In this document: positions 60,061 to 64,000 of the stretch, in pieces
Layout of the letters: the number at the start of each line of letters is the position of its first letter
Numbering within the stretch: the stretch's first letter is position 1
Assembly: GCA_029255685.2 (NCBI GenBank)
Contig: CM055318.2
Span: forward strand, 17,737,001 to 17,801,000
Length of the DNA: 64,000 nt
Reading direction: 5' to 3'
DNA from: Silene conica
Taxonomy: Eukaryota; Streptophyta; Magnoliopsida; Caryophyllales; Caryophyllaceae
Made by a program: the position numbers and the translations under genes
Notes under the pieces: generated by a model
What the model was told of the DNA's origin: nothing
What the model saw: the letters and a program-made list of their open reading frames with translations, nothing else
Databases searched by the model: none

Positions 60061-60969
60061 TTAACATAAAATCGGGATAGTTATCGTACCAACTGGAAGA
60101 ATCTTCCCAGCTTTGAGATCACTGAGATACTTGGAACAGTTCCTCTTCCAATGTCCTTTGCCATTGCAGTAAAAGCATTTGGCCCCTTGATGAGGGCTCT
60201 TCTTGGATTTGGAGGTGCTTGCCTCAGAAGACACTTTCTTTGAACCTTTGGAAGGTTGCTTCCCCTTTGCCTTACCCTTCCTTTTGAACTTTCCTTTGCT
60301 CTTAACATTAATGTTGAGCACATCCTTAGGGGCACTAACATTTAGGCCCATATCTCTTTCAGCTTGCACTATCATATTGTGCAATTCATCGAGAGAGATG
60401 TCTTGGTTTCTCATGTTGAAATTCACCCGGAATTGTACATAAGTTTTCACCTTAGACAAGGAGTGGAGGATTCTGTCAATCACAAGTTCCTTAGGAATGT
60501 CCACTTGATTCATCCTTAGGGTTTCTACATGCTCAATTAACTTGAGCACATGTGGGCTAGCCTTTTGCCCCTCCTTAAGGTTGAGATCAAAGAAGGCCGA
60601 AGCCGCCTCGTATTGGACAATTCTCGAAGCCTTTGAGAACATTGTCACAAGCCTGGAGTAGATCTCATAGGCCGTGCCAATCTTTATGGCACTCCTTTGG
60701 AGTTCTGGCTCCATCGAGAAGATCAAAACATTTTTGATTGCCGCAGACTCCTTCTGATAAGTATCATAAGGTCGTCTTGCTGCGGCGGTGGCATTTTCTG
60801 CAGGTTCAGGAGGTGATTCTTCAATGAGGAATTCGGTCTTACCGTCTCCCTCTGCCGCCAACAACAGTTGGGCATCCCAATCGGCAAAGTTTGCCCCATT
60901 CTTTTCTAGCTTACAACGATCCATGAAGGAACGTAACCATGAATTGTTCGCAGTAGTGGAAGTAGCCAT
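60061..60969 (-). CDS. gag: Copia-type gag polyprotein of the non-autonomous element
   Basis: 302 residues on the minus strand, starting MATSTTANNSWLRSF with an ATG at 60969. The N-terminal two thirds is a Copia gag (UBN2-type) domain (FADWDAQLLLAAEG, TAYEIYSRLVTMFSKASR, EHVETLRMNQVDIP, FRVNFNMRNQDISLDEL). A lysine/serine-rich basic linker follows, then one zinc knuckle CFYCNGKGHWKRNC (C-x2-C-x4-H-x4-C) about 30 residues from the end. It forms the virus-like particle and binds element RNA. Translation stops soon after the knuckle, where autonomous relatives continue into protease. The frame is intact, unlike every other retroelement gene here, in line with recent activity and possible selection on gag. 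Confidence 0.93.
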   Translation of the reverse strand: MATSTTANNSWLRSFMDRCKLEKNGANFADWDAQLLLAAEGDGKTEFLIEESPPEPAENATAAARRPYDTYQKESAAIKNVLIFSMEPELQRSAIKIGTAYEIYSRLVTMFSKASRIVQYEAASAFFDLNLKEGQKASPHVLKLIEHVETLRMNQVDIPKELVIDRILHSLSKVKTYVQFRVNFNMRNQDISLDELHNMIVQAERDMGLNVSAPKDVLNINVKSKGKFKRKGKAKGKQPSKGSKKVSSEASTSKSKKSPHQGAKCFYCNGKGHWKRNCSKYLSDLKAGKILPVGTITIPILC

Positions 60970-63452
60970 GATTGATATTGATACGAAGACTACAAAATTT
61001 TAAACATATGAAGAAATTAAATGCTAATTGTTTTAATTTTCTTTTATCTTGTAAACATATTTACTAAGTTGATGCATCTATAAAATGACCTCTATCCAAT
61101 TTTATAAATGATTCCAAGACCCAAACCCATACGATCGAAATCGTGAACCACTGGAACTCCGACCCAACAATATGGTTTGGTGGGTTAAAATAAACCGGTT
61201 CTACCCTAGAACTCTTGGTTGATGACAAATCATAATTCATACATCTTAGCCCGGAACACATTGACCACTGGTCCTCTACACTTCCGTTGAGTACAAACCA
61301 AATTTCAAATGCATCGGGATGCGATCCGCCCACTGGACTGAATCCACCCCATCGCCCCACTTATCCTACGTAATGGGGTTCGTACTGCCCACTGGACTAG
61401 CACCACCCCACGAAATAGAAGCTCATGGGTTCTACTATTTGGTAAGGCTAATTCTCAATTGTTTTGTTTAATATAGAGGTCTTGTCAATTTATTATCCAT
61501 CTCCTTTAAGCGAATTAAATTGGTGAACTCGATAATTATAATTGACACGGTCGTTTTTTTTTTAACGATCTAAACTAATATGCATGTTTATGGCGATTTG
61601 GCTATGCATGCAAACATATTAAAATGCAAAAGTAAAAGCAATAAAGCAATAAAATCCTAGTATGGCCTTCCTAGTAATAGAAAAACTAATTAACTATTAC
61701 AAATTCGGAAACCAACTCCTTGGTCCCTTGAACTTCATTGGCACGCCATCCAAGAAAACACCGTCTTGTCGGAACTCCTTTCCGTATGGTACCGACTTTT
61801 GGATCTCCGGAATTACAATAAAATAATACAACTATTCTATTGCAAAACTGAAAATTTAAATTAAATTACAAACCCGTGATACGAGATCACATAAATTACA
61901 ACCGAATCAATATTCCCTTACATTACGGGTAATATTGATTAAAACTAAGGCCATACTAAGAAAAATTACATAATTCCAAATTATATAAATAACATTCAAA
62001 ATATGACATTCATATTAAATAAATTGCAATAATAAAATATGTATGCACATGCTCAATTTTTAATGCCAAATCGCCTTATGGGAGCAAATATCTCATATTT
62101 GTTTACGGTTTTTACGGATATGCGCGATTTTAACTATTAAAATCATCCAAAATTACATAAATCTCATTTATGTCCAAGTTAATCATCCTAACTTACTTTA
62201 GGAATCAATGTTTAGTCTCTACTAATATTTGATCATGATCTAACTTGATTTTGCATTATTGTTCATAAATTACTTGTATTTTCGGGAAAAATAAACAAAA
62301 TATGGCCAAATGAGTCAATAAAATTCGAAATTTAAAATTCAAAAATTTTAAACTTTCAGGAAATTTTCTAAAATTTCAGAAATTATTAAAATGGTCTTTT
62401 GCAATTATTTATGGCTTATTTCTTAAATAAATCGTATAAAAGCCGTTTTTATGGTTTAAAATCCGATTTAAATTATAAAAACTTGCAATAAATTGCTATA
62501 AATTTTTAGTCATCCTAAAGTACATATTAGAATCTGAAAATGACCAAAAATTACAGACCATACTCGAAATTTTATTTTTCCGACTCACAAATTACGATTA
62601 TTAACTAATTAACTCATTAAAATTAATAATCATAAAAACAGAAACTTTTTGACATCTAACTTTTAGATCTGATGTTCCTATCATATAAGACATCTATGGG
62701 TAAAATTTCATGCCATAATATTAAGATTAACTATTTTTAACACAATAAGTCACTATTTATCCGATTTTAACCATTAAAATCATAAATCATGCATCACTTG
62801 AGAATAAATTCCCAAAACTTACATACATACTGTAAATATTGCATGTGACATTGTGTAAAGTTTTTATGGCAAAATTCCAACTATAACTATTAAAGTCGAA
62901 TTTAAGTCACTATTAATCCGATTTTTACTATAAAAATCATTAATCATGCAAAATAATTCCAATAATTTCGAAAATTCATACAGGAACTTTATATATTGCA
63001 TGTGACTTCTCATGAAATTTTTAAGGTCAAATTCGAAATATAACCTTATATACCCATTTTTACTCATATTATGACTATTTATCTCATAAAATTCATAATC
63101 CATGCATATTAACTCCATTTCTTACGAAAAATCATATACAATATATTAAATATGCATGTGAGAACATATCAAAAAATCTCGGCCAGAAACTATTTTTAGC
63201 TATTTTTCCCATTAATTGTTGTTTAAAACCGATTTAAACTACAAAATATACAAATAAATATAAAAATGAACAATAAAAATCCATAAAATTATTTTTATGT
63301 CCTAAAACCATTTTAGAAACAGAAACTTTAACATGCAAAATTATTTTGTGATTTATCATAATAAACACAATAATTTCGAAATTTTTCGAAATGTATGTTA
63401 AACCGATTTTAACATAAATCATGAATCCGATCATGCATGCAACAACCGTAAT
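60970..63452 (-). other. Long 5' leader of the gag-only element
   Basis: About 2.5 kb between the primer-binding site and gag. AT-rich with many short frames but no domain. Repeated CCGATTTTAAC/TTAAAATCAT-like phrases occur between 62100 and 63430. Confidence 0.7.
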
Positions 63453-63464
63453 GCTCTGATACCA
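63453..63464 (-). promoter_or_regulatory. Primer-binding site (initiator Met tRNA) of the gag-only element
   Basis: GCTCTGATACCA on the plus strand is TGGTATCAGAGC on the minus strand, two bases from the 5' LTR. Confidence 0.92.
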
Positions 63465-63466
63465 AT

Positions 63467-64000
63467 TGTTGGAAACTAGGTTCCATATTTTATACTCAAA
63501 ACTAATGTGAGTTTTGTTTCTTTAAGTTTAGTCATAAAAACTTAAATAGATCTTATGCATGCAAGATGATATCATAAGATGAGATAGTCCTTACATTGGT
63601 TTTAGAAGGTTTATACTCAATAATCACCTATTACTTGAGTCTTCAAGCCACCGAAATTACCCTTGAACGATCTAACAAAAATCGTCTCCTAAAGGTGCGT
63701 ATCAAGGACCCGATCTCAAACTATTACTAATTTTGTTACTAGAAAATTAGTATTAGCAAACTAGAAATAATAATAATATTACTCTTAATATTATTAATAT
63801 GGAAATGATAATTTTCTTAGTAAAAACTATCTTACTTAAGAAAATAGGAGAATGGATGTTGTAGTGTAAAATAAGAAAGCATGCACTTACACAAAAGACT
63901 AGTTTTCATGTTGTCAATTGTGAAGTATATAAATAGCAAAATGAGCTTGCTTTGCTCATGTGATGGCCGGCCCTCTTGTGGCCTAGTGAGCCAATGCATG
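63467..64000 (-). repeat. 5' LTR of the gag-only element, cut by the window end
   Basis: 534 bp identical by eye to 55395-55928. The remaining approximately 780 bp should lie beyond the window. Confidence 0.93.

Larger units (their letters stand above)
55395..64000 (-). mobile_element. Copia-type gag-only (TR-GAG-like) LTR retrotransposon, continues past window
   Basis: Minus-strand element with its 3' LTR at 55395-56709 and the first 534 bp of the other LTR at 63467-64000. Ends are TGTTGGA and TCCAACA. The overlapping 534 bp of the two LTRs appear identical by eye, indicating a very recent insertion. It has an initiator-Met primer-binding site at 63453-63464, a polypurine tract after the left LTR, and a single gene, gag (60061-60969). 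There is no protease, integrase or RT sequence anywhere in the 6.7-kb interior. The left flank AGCTC (55390-55394) is one half of the expected duplication; the other lies outside the window. Confidence 0.92.

Noticed and set aside
56737-63452. Hidden pol remnant in the gag-only element
   Set aside because: I looked for protease, integrase and RT motifs on both strands and found none.

Overview
This window is nuclear DNA of a flowering plant (eudicot). It carries an intron-containing nuclear rbcS gene with a chloroplast transit peptide, plant-type LTR retrotransposon families (Athila, Tekay-type chromovirus, Tat, Copia, TRIM), and plant hAT, Mutator-like and Stowaway-like MITEs. The style of the repeats and of the rbcS protein made me think of Caryophyllales, but the sequence alone does not prove that.

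Layout: 1-1.3 kb is a decayed hAT transposase. 1.9-4.15 kb is an apparently intact small gene of unknown function with a leader intron, two coding introns and a promoter carrying two identical ACGACGTCGT palindromes. 4.2-6.6 kb is AT-rich intergenic DNA with several small foldback MITEs. 6.68-7.56 kb (minus strand) is a complete three-exon rbcS gene, the only gene here with an obvious cellular role. From about 7.9 kb to the end the window is almost entirely nested transposable elements.

Nesting can be read from target-site duplications (TSDs). A Tekay-type solo LTR (9522-20200, TSD TCTCC) is split by a 7.7-kb non-autonomous LTR element with no genes (11750-19437, TSD ACCCA, LTRs with only about 15 substitutions). 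A hAT-like element (20297-23725) contains a solo LTR (TSD GATAT), which in turn contains a 925-bp Mutator-like foldback (10-bp TSD). A 15.7-kb Athila (24312-40040, TSD GTAAC) is inserted in the LTR of an older minus-strand element. Its gag is split by a 675-bp hAT MITE (8-bp TSD), pol is broken by stops and frameshifts, and it still carries an Athila-type third ORF.

Further right are a decayed LINE (41.1-42.3 kb), a truncated minus-strand Tekay chromovirus (3' LTR plus integrase) split by a 555-bp TRIM (TSD GGAAC), a second Athila 3' end, and a Tat-lineage pol with a 1072-codon open stretch. An antisense coiled-coil ORF follows, interrupted by a very young minus-strand Copia-type element that encodes only gag (TR-GAG-like) and whose second LTR runs off the window.

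The most unusual signal is a family of about 40-bp CCGG-rich quasi-palindromes spaced roughly 80-110 bp apart. They occur in both Athila LTRs, upstream of the Athila third ORF, and in one of two LTR copies of the unrelated Tekay family.
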